From NCBI GenBank assembly GCA_016081115.2, contig CM071925.1:14426441-14490440 (forward strand): a stretch of DNA of 64,000 bases. The letters run 5' to 3'. Positions 22,261-33,823 of this stretch are shown here, in pieces. How positions within the stretch are numbered: the stretch's first letter is position 1; every line of letters begins with the position of its first letter. Below the pieces are notes generated by a model. The model was not told where the DNA came from, searched no databases, and saw nothing but the letters and a program-made list of their open reading frames with translations. The position numbers were made by a program, and so were the translations under genes. The DNA is from Rehmannia glutinosa (Eukaryota > Streptophyta > Magnoliopsida > Lamiales > Orobanchaceae).

Positions 22261-22822
22261 CCCGGCCACTCACTCGACTCTTGGAGAAGGATGCGGTGTT
22301 TGATATCAATGATGAATGCCTTCAAGCATTCAATACTTTGAAAGAAAAACTCACTACCTCTCCCATCATGGTAGCTCCAGTTGGTCTCAACCATTCGAAC
22401 TCATGTGTGATGCCGTGATTATGCGGTAGGTGCGGTGGGGCAACGAAAAGATAAACATTTCCGCCAATTTACTATGCAAGTAAGACTCTGAATCCTGCTC
22501 AATCCAACTATACAACTACCGAAAAGGATCACTCTGCTTTACGCTATTTGCTCAACAAAAATGACCCAAAACCACGACTAATTCGATGGGTTCTCTTACT
22601 CCAAGAATTCGATGTGGAGATCAAAGATAAACGGGGTGCGAAAATCTTGCCGCCGACCACCTATCTCGGCTTGAGCACTCCGGCACCGATGAGCAACACA
22701 ATGGACATATCAACGATTCTTTCCCGGATGAGCAACTATTTGCCCTTAACTCAATTTCAATTGATATTCCTTGGTTTGCAGATTTTGCTAATTATCTTGC
22801 AGGAAAAGTTCTCCCAAAAGGG
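22261..22822 (+). pseudogene. Athila-A RNase H, continued after Athila-B
   Basis: The Athila-A polyprotein resumes directly at the target duplication, with WPLTRLLEKDAV continuing the connection region. RNase H follows, but its first catalytic Asp region is frameshifted (22400-22450). At 22525 about 75 bp are missing compared with Athila-B (15885-15959), removing 25 codons in frame including ELLAVVFAFD and its conserved Glu. The rest (DHSALRYLL, EFDVEIKDKRG) is intact up to a frame change near 22640. Confidence 0.83.
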
Positions 22823-24069
22823 ATGACCCATCAACGAAAGAAGAAATTCTTTTCGGACCTCAAGTATTATATTTGGGACGATCCCCACCTCTTCCGAGTT
22901 TGTGCGGATCAAATCATACGAAGGTGTGTTGCACTTCCTAAAAAAATCTCCATTTTGAATCATTGTCACAAAGGACCCACTGGTGGACATTATCAAGCAA
23001 ATACTACGGCACGCAAGGTCCTTGAGTCGGGTTTTTATTGGCCTACACTTTTCAAAGACGCAAAACGGTATGTTGAAACTTGTGATAGTTGTCAACGAAC
23101 AGGGAATATTTCTCAAAAAAATGAAATGCCCCAAAATGGTATACTTGTTTGTGAAATTTTTGATGTTTGGGGTATTGATTTTATGAGACCTTTTCCTGCG
23201 TCGTTTGGTAACAAAATATATTTTGGTAGCCGTTGACTACGTGTCTAAGTGGGTAGAGGCTCAAGCTTTGCCTAAAAATGATGCTCGAGTGGTGGTGCAT
23301 TTTCTCAAAAAACTTTTTACCCGGTTTGGTACACCACGAGCCATCATTAGTGATAGAGGCACTCACTTTTGTAATAATCAATTTGACAAAGTTTTAAAGT
23401 GTTATGGTGTCACACACCGAGTCGCCACCGCCTATCATCCCCAAACTAGTGGTCAAGTCGAAGTGTCCAACCGCGAATTAAAACGAATTTTGGAAAAAAT
23501 GGTTGGGCACTCTCGCAAGGATTGGCCCCTCAAACTCGATGATGCCCTTTGGGCTTATAGACGGCTTTCAAAACGCCAATAGGGACTACCCCATACCGAC
23601 TGTCTATGGTAAGGCATGTCATTTGCCGGTTGAGCTTGAACATAAAGCCTTTTGGGCTATTAAAATGCTTAATTATGATTTGTCAAGTGCGAGAAATAAC
23701 CGTTTATTGTAGATTAACGAACTCGAAGAATGGCGAAATTCGGCATACGAGAATTCAAAATTTACAAAGAAAGAATCTTAAACAATGGCATGACAAGCAC
23801 ATTAAGCACACGAGGGAATTCCAACCGGGTGATCAAGTGTTACTATTCAATTCCCGACTTTGCCTATTCCCTGTAAGTTAAAATCCGGTGGTCCGACCCA
23901 TTCATCACATTCAAGTGTTTCCTTACGGACTATCGAAATTACGCACAAGGAAATGGGCACCTTTAAGGTAAACGGACACCGTCTGAAGCTTTATTTTGGA
24001 GGCACCATCGATGATAATTATAGAGATTCCCTCAAGCTTGAGGATCCCCCAAATACATCACACAATTAG
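22823..24069 (+). pseudogene. Athila-A integrase, frameshifted
   Basis: The HHCC zinc-binding part (HCHKGPTGGHY ... CDSCQ) lies at 22823-23236 with the first catalytic Asp in GIDFM. A 1-bp insertion near 23211 shifts the frame. The next frame (23205-23582) has SDRGTHFCNNQF with the second Asp and HPQTSGQVEVSNRELK with the catalytic Glu region. A second error near 23570 leads to further frames with the C-terminal FQPGDQVLLFNSR. The polyprotein ends at 24069. Unlike in Athila-B the catalytic core is complete in content. Confidence 0.84.
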
Positions 24070-24204
24070 AGGTGAAAGCAATCCGGATATACGACACTAA
24101 AGAAGCGGCTACCCGGTAGGGGGCAACCCGATGATTTTGTGTCAATTTGTTTCCAATTTTTACTTAGGATTCATTTTTTTTCTTTACTCGGGATGATATA
24201 AAAA

Positions 24205-24415
24205 AAAATTACAGCCCGGAACACGGCCTGGCCGTGTCTCCCGACATGGCCGTGTCAAAATTCCCCATTTTTCCCTTTTATATATAAAAAAAATTGAAAA
24301 TTGGCCCGAACACGGCCGGGTCATGTCGCCCGAAACGCCCGTGTTCGGGCCCAAAAAAATATTTCAGCAAACAGCCCGGAACACGGCCGTGTCCGGGCTG
24401 TAAAATAACAGGGGG
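24205..24415 (+). repeat. GC-rich palindrome cluster, Athila-A 3' region
   Basis: Contains GAACACGGCCTGGCCGTGTC at about 24220 and a near-perfect palindrome at 24373-24399 centred on ACACGGCCGTGT and flanked by AGCCCGG/CCGGGCT. Same position and motif as the cluster in Athila-B. Confidence 0.8.
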
Positions 24416-24642
24416 GGTCGATTTGGGTCATTTTTTTTCGATTTTTTCATTCCAAAACCCTAAAAACCCCTTTTCTTCACCAAAATTTCCCCCAAATTCA
24501 CCTCACTCTTCCCTTTAAACTTAAATTCTTCCACAAAAACACCATCTTGTCTTCATTACAAATACTTCTACCGATTTATTTTTAAAAAAAAATGGGTATT
24601 TTGTGAGTTTTTGACATCTATCTTGTGGGTCTCCAATAAAAG

Positions 24643-25184
24643 GTATGGGTTTTATTTTCTTTGTGTGTTTAATTTCATCTTCCTCTTTTTAATTTTGTTC
24701 TTTTAATTTTTTTTATTTTTTCTTGTATTAGTGTAATTTTTTTTTTATTGGAGATTATTTGCAATTTTTAGGGATGTTTATGTTTAAGTGTTGGAAGCAT
24801 GAATTCTTGTGATGATACTTTGGACTACATGATTTTTTATTGATAAAATCATATGAATTCACTTGTTGGCATCCTCTTGTTCAAAATTGATGACATAGGA
24901 ATATTATGAATTATTAGAGGAATTGTTGTTGTTATACAATAAGTCTTATTGCCATGTTGGTTTGTTGGTGTTTGCTTGATAAAATCACATAATGATCATG
25001 AATTGACGACATACCTTAGTGTGGTTTTGCTTGCCAACATGATAATTGCCATTGAGCCATGGAGTATTTTTGGTTGTTGCATTTGAACTGTATTATCCGA
25101 GTTTCGTAGACATATTTGTGGTACCGTTTCTTTGTTATGGCTATTATTGGTTATACTTTGTTGTTATCGAAGTTTCTTTTTCAG
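24643..25184 (+). other. Likely intron before Athila-A 3' ORF
   Basis: Donor AAAAG|GTATGG at 24642/24643 and acceptor TTTCTTTTTCAG|GAC at 25184/25185, with T-rich sequence between and the ORF's ATG seven bases after the acceptor. Placement matches the candidate intron of Athila-B although the intron sequences differ. Confidence 0.5.
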
Positions 25185-25191
25185 GACTACC

Positions 25192-26511
25192 ATGTCAAAA
25201 CGTAGCCGAGCTACCACTCCTTCCGGGTCTAGGGGACCCGCTGGCTCCCGTCGCCCCTCCCGGGCTAACCCACCAAGAAATCGCCATGGCATTCTATTCC
25301 GGATGACGAGGAAGGGAAGCCCGTATCAACAACTATTGGGTAAACCTTTGCACAACACCCGATACCCGGACACAATAACTTTGGAGACATTAGGGCTACG
25401 AGAAGATATTGATTGGATGTTCGAACAAGTTGGGTGGGGACGATTCATGGGCACTAAATCACCTACTTACGAGCGCATAACTCTTGAATTTCTGAGTTCT
25501 TTCAACGCCGAGATTCTTCAGGGTCCTCATGCCGCAGAAGGTCTCATCTCATTTCGACTTTTCGATCAAGAGTACACATTGACCCTCGCCGACTTTAATC
25601 AAATTTACGGTCTTCCGGTCGGTGGTGCACGTCGCGTACTTGGGGAATTTCGAGCACATTTTTTCTGGAATCAAATCACTCACGGAGGTGAGTATACCGC
25701 ATCCAATGCTAAAACATCTCATATGATAAACCCCTGTTTCCGTTACGTCCATCGAGTCATGGCCAATACATTGTTTGGGCGGGGGGAGAGCGACGGCAAT
25801 ATACGGAAGGATGAACTTTTTTTTCTTTGGGGTATGATACACGGTACACATATCGACACTGGGGCCTACCTCGCACGACACTTTCACAAGGTCGGAAAAG
25901 GAGATTGTAGTAAAATTCTTGTTGGAGGCCTCATCACTCCAATTGCTATCCACTTTGAGCATGATTTGACGGGCTTACAATAGGCAAGGGGGAGCTCGCG
26001 TATTGATCTTGAGGTATGTACAGCCATTAATTTAATTGAAAAAATTAATGATCAATACTGCTTGTGTTTCCGACATACGGCCTATCGCATACCGCTCCCC
26101 GATCCGGCCCGGACCACTGTACGTGATCCCGATAACTGGCAGATGGTTTTCCCACATGGAGCGGGAGATTTTCTACCCCTACCCCCTGGTGCAGATCATG
26201 CTCCTACTTCCCCATCCCCTCCACGGAGTTCACCACCCCGTGCTTCTTCATCACGGGCACCACCACCGCAGCATGAACAAATTGATCTTCAAGCTATTCT
26301 ACAGGAACAACAACACCAAAGGGGAATGCTATCCTATCAACAAACGATGCTTGAACGCCAGCAGAATATGCTCGACTGCCAACAACAAATGATGGAGCAG
26401 CAATTTGGCGTCATTCGGGATATTCGAGAGGAGCAACAACAACAAAATGCCCTTTTCTCTCAACTCCAACAATGGCACCTATCTCAAAGGCACTTCCCTC
26501 CACCGTCATAA
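25192..26511 (+). pseudogene. Athila-A ATHILA ORF-1/env-position protein
   Basis: A 440-codon frame starting at ATG 25192 with a basic Ser/Arg/Pro-rich N-terminus (MSKRSRATTPSGSRG), then DWMFEQVGWGRF, LTLADFNQIYGLP, PCFRYVHRVMANTLFGRGES and GGLITPIAIHF, the conserved stretches of the ATHILA ORF-1 family. One TAG (25981-25983) interrupts where Athila-B has Gln; the same frame then continues through a Pro/Ser-rich linker to a Gln-rich tail (QQTMLERQQNMLDCQQQMM), probably a coiled coil, ending at 26511. This is the better preserved of the two copies. The function of the family is unknown. The basic N-terminus looks more like a nucleic-acid-binding or nuclear signal than a secretion signal. Confidence 0.82.
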
Positions 26512-27550
26512 GGTCGTATTTTTCTTGGTTTTAGTTCTCGTTTCTTTTGCTCTATTTTGTATCCCATCCCTTCTTCACATTGGGGACAATGTGACCCTTG
26601 AAGTTGGGGGTGGTGAGATTTGTAGAACGCTTGAACTTGAACTATTTTCTTTAGCTTTGCGTATTTTAGCTATCTTTGTGGATATTTCGTTTTCTTTTTA
26701 CGCACCTTATCAATTCCTTGCAAACAAACTTGAGGTAATTTTTTTTACAATTAGATAAGTTGGTTGTGGATTGGTTATGACCATTTTTTTCCCGAAAAAG
26801 TCATCTTTTTGAAAACTCAAATTGCCAAAATGTTTTTAAATTGTGTGACTCTAGTAAAAGGATGAATTTGGCCAAAAGAGTTTAATGTCATGAAATTAGT
26901 TTGGACTATTGCTTAAATTTAGATACTTTGTGTCATGATCACTAGAGAAACCATAATTCGGGTTTAAAAAAAAGGAATATCAAAAAATCAAAAAAAAAAA
27001 TTATGTGCTAATATTGTTATAAAAAAAGGGACAAATCGAGGTTATATTCCTCTGTTTGTTGTTGCTTAGTAACTAGGAGCATTCATGAGCCCCATGTTTG
27101 TCTCTTACGTAAAACAGCGACACAAATATGAATATGGGACACCACCCTAGGAGTTTTTGAAAAGACATTCAAAATTTAAACCTAGTGGAAGTTTACCTCA
27201 AAAATGTCCTAATTTTATAATTATATTTGTTAAAAAAAATGACTCGAGTTTTGGACATCTCCTTTTATCATTACATTTTTGTATTTGATCTAAGCATATG
27301 AACGACAATTTTTTTTGTGATATGACAACTGTGATGTTTTGAACGATTCCAATTATTGAAGTCACTCTCTTTTTAACAAATTGGTTGATTTGAAAAACGG
27401 ATGGATTGGCTTAATTGGGAAGGAAAAGGTTAGCACTTCACTTCAATCATGTCGAAATTGTGAAAATAGATGACTCTTTTTGTTTTCAACCCGTCTCTTT
27501 GTTTTAAAAATTGCTTGAGGACAAGCAAAATTTCCAAGTTGGAGGCGGTT
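26512..27550 (+). other. Athila-A 3' untranslated region
   Basis: Non-coding sequence with the GGGGACAATGTGACCC motif and the internal polypurine-like tract AAGTTGGGGGTGGTGAG (26601-26617). The segment at about 27040-27170 has its counterpart, reversed, at the right end of the window. The terminal polypurine tract AAGTTGGAGGCGGTT occupies 27536-27550. Confidence 0.72.
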
Positions 27551-29289
27551 TGATAAGTGTCATTTTGTGCATATTTTGTGCTATTAATTCAATAGTTTTG
27601 AATTGTTTTGTTAGAAAAATCATAATTTCTCAAGTATTTCTGTAGCATTTTATCGCGGGATGTGTTTAACATTATAGGTGGAGCAATTTGAAGCCAACAT
27701 CAAGTGTAAAAAGGCAAGAAAATCACTCAACATAACTTGGGGGTGTCACGTAACATGGCCATGCTCAAAAAGAAGGAAATAAATTGAAGAAAAATTGGAA
27801 AAAGAGTCCAAAACGGCCTAACCGTGTCACCGAACACGGCCATGTTGAAGGGAATCAAAAGAGGAGAAAACTCGCACAAAACAGAGTCTGACACGGCCAG
27901 GCCGTGTCACACAACACGGTCGTGTCATACAACACGGCCTGGCCGTGTCGTACAACATGGTCGTGTCCGGTGATTTCCTAAACTCCCAGAGCAGCACGGC
28001 CTGGCCGTGCTGCCCAAAACGGCCGTGTCAAGGGTACTTTCAGACACCTTTCCATGCGGAATTTAGGGAAAACTCACCAACCAAGCCCTTTTGACCACTT
28101 TTGTACACTTTTAACACCCTATTTTGCTGAAACATGTCTCCATGTTCCCTCCATCGTCACTTGAATACAAGAATTCACCAACCAACAATGAAAGTGGGGG
28201 CTAATTGTTTAACAAAAGATAGTACTATCAATGTATTATTGTAAAAAAAATGTTGCCTATAAAAGCCAAGGGTTGAAGTTGGGAGAGGTATTCATTAGAT
28301 ACTCAGGAAATATTCATTGTATTCATTTCATTAAGTAGAATTGAGATCAAGGGTTCTTGGAGGAGAAAGCTTGGGGCAATATTGGAGAAGAAGGCTTGGA
28401 GCAACATCATCAATCAAGGAATAAGTCCATTGAGGTTTTGAGAAAGATAAGTACACCATGTCTACAATACTTAAATCTTCTTGTGTAATTTACTCTTTTG
28501 TCAAAATCATGAGTAGCTAAAATCTTAGTGTTTGAGTGTAATGAACTCTAGAATGGATTTGTGATTGAGGTTTGTATGTTTTTAATAAAATTCTCATGTC
28601 TTGTGGTATTCACTTATTTCATGCTTATCTCATTCGAGTTAATATTTCCGGTATATTAATTTGATATCTTTTCTTCATCGGGTAATCGAAAGATTTATGG
28701 TGAAAAAGAAATTGTATAAGTGAAAAGAGTTGCATGCAATCCTAGATATAGGACGACATAAATCTTCTGGATTAGGGTCAAACCTAATATGGGAATTCAT
28801 AAATCGTTATAATGCAATCTTGGGGGTTTTAACTAGAAAGAGATTTCAGTTAATCAACTTGAGATTAGGAGTTTTTTGCATTGAGAAAGGAATTAACTTA
28901 AATCGGGAATTTCTACGGTCCACATAACATGAGATTTTATTAAAAGAGGTTGGTTTTTGCTTAAGGGCTTATGGTTGAATTTTTATCTTGTTGAATCACA
29001 AAAACATTCTAGAGGGATATACATTCAAACATATTTCTATCTCTTGATTTCTCATTCTACAATCTACTTTTATTTGATTTATTGTAAGTTGCGATTATTT
29101 TAAATTCTCTATTTTTCATTTTCCATTTTAACAAACAAAACTCTGAAAATTGCTAGATTAGATAACAAAAAGACGGTAATTATTAGTACTTACAATCCTC
29201 GTGGGAATGACACTCGGTACTCAATAATCTATACTACAAAACGATAGATGCACTTGCCTACGGTTTTAAAGGTAGCTTTTGAGCCATCA
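27551..29289 (+). repeat. Athila-A 3' LTR
   Basis: 1739 bp, TGATAAG to CCATCA. It has perfect palindromes at 27890-27908 (19 bases) and 27991-28013 (23 bases), and about 42 bp of palindromic sequence absent from the 5' copy. TATAAAAG is at 28258-28265. GATAG follows. Confidence 0.93.
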
Positions 29290-29294
29290 GATAG

Positions 29295-30372
29295 CCATAA
29301 TTTTCATATAACTTAAAATTAGGATCAAAAGGATTACTAACTTCTTTCACATTCATATGTTGATACTTCTTTAAGATTTAATCAACATAATGTGCTTGTG
29401 AAAGAGCGCAACCCCTACTATGTTTCTTAACTTTAATACCTAAGATTGTATCAACTTTACCAAGATCTTTCATCTTGAACTTAGAAGAAAGATACTTCTT
29501 AGTAGCTACTACACCTTTTAAAGTAGAACTAGTAATAAACATGTCATCGATATAAAGGCAAATAATCACACCATACTCTTCATTGAATTTAGAATAAATG
29601 CACTTATCAACATTATTATACCTAAATCCACTTGAGAGTAATACAGATTCAAATTTTTCATGCCACTATTTAGAAGCTTGTTTTAGTCCACACAAAGACT
29701 TAACTAGCTTACACACTTTATGTTCATTACCAGGCAGCACAAAGCCTTCTGGTTGCTCCATGTACACCTCCTCATCTAAATTACCATTTAGAAAAGTTGT
29801 TTTTACATCCATTTGATATACATGTATATTATATATAGAATCTAAAGCAATACGTACTCTAACTGAGGTAATCCTAGCAATCGGCGCATAAGTGTCAAAG
29901 TAATCAACTCCTTCTTTTTGTTTAAATCCATTAGCTACTAGTCTTGCTTTATAAGTTAGAATAGTTTCATCTGTGGCGTACTTCCTACGAAATACCCATT
30001 TAAAAAGCCTATTGGTTTTGAACCTTGAGGTAAATCAACTAGAATCCAAGTATTGTTGACAATATTGAATCTATTTCATCATTTACCACCTATTTCCAAA
30101 ATTTAGCATCTCTAGACTTCATAACCTCACTAAATATTTTAGGATCATCCTCTACACTAAATAAAACTGGTGTTTTATTAAGTAGAGAGTTCCTATTACT
30201 TTCCACAAGAAAGACAATAGCTTGAGAGGATATAAAATTGGAAGAAATTTCTTTTCCTTCCTTTGTCTTTGACTTCTCCTAGGTTCAATAGGAGTGTCAA
30301 TTTCTTTTCTCTTAAGTTCACTAGAAGCTGCAATTTGAGATGAACTAGGCACTTGTGATGGATTCACATTCA
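29295..30372 (-). pseudogene. Copia-1 reverse transcriptase, broken
   Basis: The minus strand encodes the copia RT, with the catalytic box YIDD at 29543-29554 inside CLYIDDMFITSS, the downstream KFKMKDLGKVDTILGI, and upstream parts VYMEQPEGFVLPGN and LCGLKQASK near 29680-29770. A stop replaces the Arg/Ala codon after GLKQASK, and several other stops and frame changes follow toward 30150. The region 30152-30373 is the linker between integrase and RT (Ser/Pro/Lys-rich, RRSQRQRKEK). The frame resumes across the Athila-A insertion at 5006 and on to 3436. Confidence 0.85.
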
Positions 30373-31572
30373 CTATTGAATCTTTGAAAACTTATCCTCA
30401 AAGAACTCAACATCTCCTGATTCAACTATTACCTTAGAATCAAGATCTAGCAACCTATAAGCTTTAGAGTTTTTAGCATAGCCAACAAAAACACTTTTAA
30501 GTGCTCTAGGTCTCAACTTGGTTCTTTTATTGTCTGGAACTCTATAATAGGCTATACAACCCCAAACTTTTAAGTAAGATAAGTTTGGTTTTCTTCCTTT
30601 CCATAACTCATATGGGGACACTTTAGTCCTTAATGAAGGAATCCGATTATGAACATGACAAGCGGCTAACAAAGCTTCACCCCACAAATTGTTTGGCAAA
30701 CCTGAACTTGAGCATGGAATTCACCATGTCTTGTAACGTTTTATTCTTTCTTTCAGACAAACCATTTTGTTGTGGTGTATATGGAGCACTAGTTTGATGT
30801 ACATAACCATTATCTTCACACTTTAGAAAATTCACCGATAAGTATTCAAGACTCTATCACTCCTCGTAGTTTTGATTTTTCTACTTAATTGATTTTCTAC
30901 AAGAGATTTGTAAGCTTTAAACATACCAAATACTTTATCCTTAGATTTCATCAAATAAATATGTACAAATCTAGAGCAATCATCAATGAAATTAACAAAG
31001 TATTTATTTTCTCCTCTTGTTAGAAAACCATTAAGTTCACACACATCCGAATGCACATGATCAAGCAATTGTGTGTTTCTTTCAACTTTAGGAAAAGGTA
31101 ACCTTGTAATTTTTGCTTGAACACAAGTTTCACACTTCTTATTCACATAACCATTATAGAAGATAAATTCATTTTTAGACATGTAATTTAAAACTCTATG
31201 ACTAACATGTGCTAATCTACCAAGCCACAACGAATAAGGAGAATTAATCAAATAAATAGAAACATTATTTACTTTATTGATACTCAGTTTAAACAGTCCA
31301 TCACAAGAATAACCCTTCCAACAAATACACCATTCTTAGAAAAGATTACATTATTAGACTCTAGTATAACCTTCAACCCCTTCTTATTAAGAATATCCGC
31401 AGAGACAAGATTTTTCACAACATCTGGAACATGAAGCACATTAGTGAGTACCATCTTTTTGCCAGAGGTGAAGTCCAAATGAACATCTTCTCTACCAAGC
31501 ACATTGGCCCTCACACCATTCGCCATAACTACTTGTTGTCCTTCCAAAATTTCATAGTTCTTGAATTGTTCC
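30373..31572 (-). pseudogene. Copia-1 integrase region, broken
   Basis: Minus-strand frames 31284-31547 (end of protease, MANGVRANVLGREDVHLDF), 30832-31251 (zinc-binding region with LGRLAHVSHRVL and CETCVQAK, then catalytic-core start with HSDVCE and FIDDCSRF) and 30373-30699 (core end and C-terminal part, WGEALLAACHVHNRIPS, GYAKNSKAYRLLD). A gap of lost or shifted frame lies between 30700 and 30832, where the catalytic Glu should be. The usual His of LGH is Arg (LGR), a likely inactivating change. Confidence 0.84.
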
Positions 31573-33823
31573 TGATAAGTGTCATTTTATACATGTTTTG
31601 TTGTATCAATTCAATAGACTTTAAATTGTTTTGTTAAAAAAATCATAGTCTTTTCAATTATTTTAAGCATTTTATGGCGGGATGTTTTCAACATTATAGG
31701 TGAAGCATTTTGGAGCAATTTAAGCCAACATTAAGTGAAAAAACCCAAGAAAATCACTCAACATGACTAGGGGGTGTCAAATAACATGACCATGTTCAAA
31801 AAGAAGGAAATAAATTGAAGAAAAATTGGAAAAAGGGTCCAACATGGCTAAACCGTGTCGCCAAATATAGCCATGTTGAAGGGGATCAAAAGAGAAGAAA
31901 AAATGCACAAAATAGGTCGTGTCGCACAACACGACTATTGGGGATTTATCACGTGCGATATTATATTCGAGAATTAAACCAGAAAACTTACTTGGATTTC
32001 AGAAAATTGAAATGCAAAAAGTACAGAAATTTAGACCGAGACTAGAGTTAGACTCTATGTCTTTAAGACGAATTGCCCCGCTACGGTGCCCACGGTTGAA
32101 TAGCAAACGTCTCCCAAGATACAACGGCCTCCTCTTGCTGTAGTAGCACTCCAAACAACAAGAGACGGCGAACTTCGAATGTTTTGTACTCTCTCTTTTT
32201 TATCGAAAAATTTTGACAGAAAATATGCTTATGAATGTATGCAAAATTGCTTATGCTCATCAATTTTCTGCAGAATAAGGGGAATATTTATAGATTACCA
32301 AATGTCACTATTGAAACAACACAACTGTTCGAATAGACACGCCTATTTATTCGAATGACACGCCCATTGGTTTCAAACGAAACAACACAACTATTCGAAT
32401 AAACCTATTCAATCTGAATAGTTTCGAATGAATAGTCACACCTTTTGGCAATAATTTCTCATTCACCCAGAAATATCTATAAAATTTCCAACAACGACCT
32501 GGCTGTGTCTGGCCAAATGCTCAACCTCTAGGATAGCACGGGCTGGCCGTCTTTGCCCAACACAAAATGTGTCGTAGTCACTTTTCTGATACTTTTCATG
32601 CGGAAATTATGAAAAATTCACCAACCAAGCCTTTTTGACCACTTTTGTATACCTTTACACTCAATTTTTCTGCACCATACCTCTATGTGTCATCAATTAT
32701 CACATGAATACAAGAATTCACCAACCCAACAATGAAAGTAGAGCAATTGTTTAACAAAAGATAGCATTATTGATGTGTTCTTTCACAAATATGATGTCTA
32801 TAAAAGCCAAGCATTTGAGTTGGGAGAGGACATTCAGAAAATACTCATTGTATTCATCATATTTCATTCATTAAGTAGAATTGGAATCAAGGGGTCTTGG
32901 AAGAGAAATTTTGGGGCAATATTGGAGAAGAAGGCTTGGAGCAACATCATCAATCAAGAAAGAAGTCCATTAAGATTTTGAGAAAGATAGGTACACCATG
33001 TCTACAATACTTAAATCTTCTTGTGTAATTTATTCTTTTGTCAAAATCATGTGTAGCTAAACTCCTAGTATTTGAATGTAATGAACTCTAGAATGGATTT
33101 GTGATTAAGGTTTGTATGTTTTTAATAAAATTCTCATGTATTGTGTGATTCACTTATACTATGCTTTATTCATTCGAGTTAATATATCTGGTATATTTAT
33201 TTGAAATATATTCCTCATCGGGTAATCGAAAGATTTATGGTGAGAAAGAACCTTTATAAGTGAAAAGAGTTGCATGCAATCCTAGATATATGACGACATA
33301 AATCTTCTGAATTAGGGTCAAACCTAATATGGGAATTCACAAATCGTTATAATGCAATTTTGGGGGTTTTAACTAGAAAGAGATTTCAGTAATCAACTTA
33401 AGATTAGGAGTTTTTTTACCTTGAAAGAGGGCTTAACTTAAATCGGGAATTTCTACGGTCCATAAAACATGAGATTTTATTAAAAGAGGATGATTTTTGT
33501 TTAAGGGATTATGGTTGTATTTTCATCTTGTTAAATCACAAAAACATTCTAGAGGGATTTATATTCGAACACATTTCTATCTCTTGATTTCTTATTTTAC
33601 AAATCTTCTTTTATTTTTACCAATTGTAATTTGTTAATTTAGAATCTTTGTTTTCCTTATTTATCCAACAAACCTCTGAAAATTTGCTAGATTAGATAAC
33701 AAAAAGACGGTAATTACTAGTACTTTTAATCCTCGTGGAAATGACATTCGGTACTTAATAATCTAACTATAAAATGATAGGTGCACTTGCCTGGAAGGTT
33801 TTAAAGTAGCTTTTGAGACATCG
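31573..33823 (+). mobile_element. Solo Athila-type LTR in Copia-1 protease
   Basis: A single LTR starting TGATAAGTGTCATTTTATAC and ending TTTTGAGACATCG, closest to the Athila-A LTR, with no internal region. Such solo LTRs come from recombination between the two LTRs of one element. It separates the protease motif VCNDKG (33824 on) from the next protease part (31572 down) of Copia-1. The last base is G instead of A and no clean 5-bp duplication is seen, so the ends have mutated or the solo LTR arose between different elements. Without the copia LTR inside it is about 1.69 kb. Confidence 0.85.
31936..32493 (-). mobile_element. Solo copia LTR nested in solo gypsy LTR
   Basis: A 558-bp insertion absent from the related Athila LTRs. 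On the minus strand it begins TGTTGGAAATTT and ends CCCCAATA, the terminal inverted repeat pattern of copia LTRs (TGTTGG ... CCAACA) with one changed base. ACGAC flanks both sides (31931-31935 and 32494-32498). It is not the same family as the Copia-1 LTR. Confidence 0.8.

Larger units (their letters stand above)
5007..29289 (+). mobile_element. Athila-A, Ty3/gypsy retrotransposon with nested copy
   Basis: A plus-strand element bounded by LTRs at 5007-6713 and 27551-29289 and by the 5-bp duplication GATAG (5002-5006 and 29290-29294). Directly after the 5' LTR is TGGCGCCGTTGCCGGGGA, complementary to the 3' end of plant tRNA-Asp, the primer used by the Athila lineage. The interior codes in order for gag, protease, reverse transcriptase, RNase H, integrase and an ATHILA ORF-1-like protein in the env position. 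Athila-B is inserted in the reverse transcriptase to RNase H part at 10232. Removing it leaves about 12.3 kb, normal for Athila. Stops, frameshifts and a deletion in RNase H make it defective. Confidence 0.93.

Noticed and set aside
25549..25962. A 137-codon minus-strand frame opposite the Athila-A 3' ORF
   Set aside because: The plus strand has clear ATHILA ORF-1 family stretches also present in Athila-B; the antisense frame is not kept in B.
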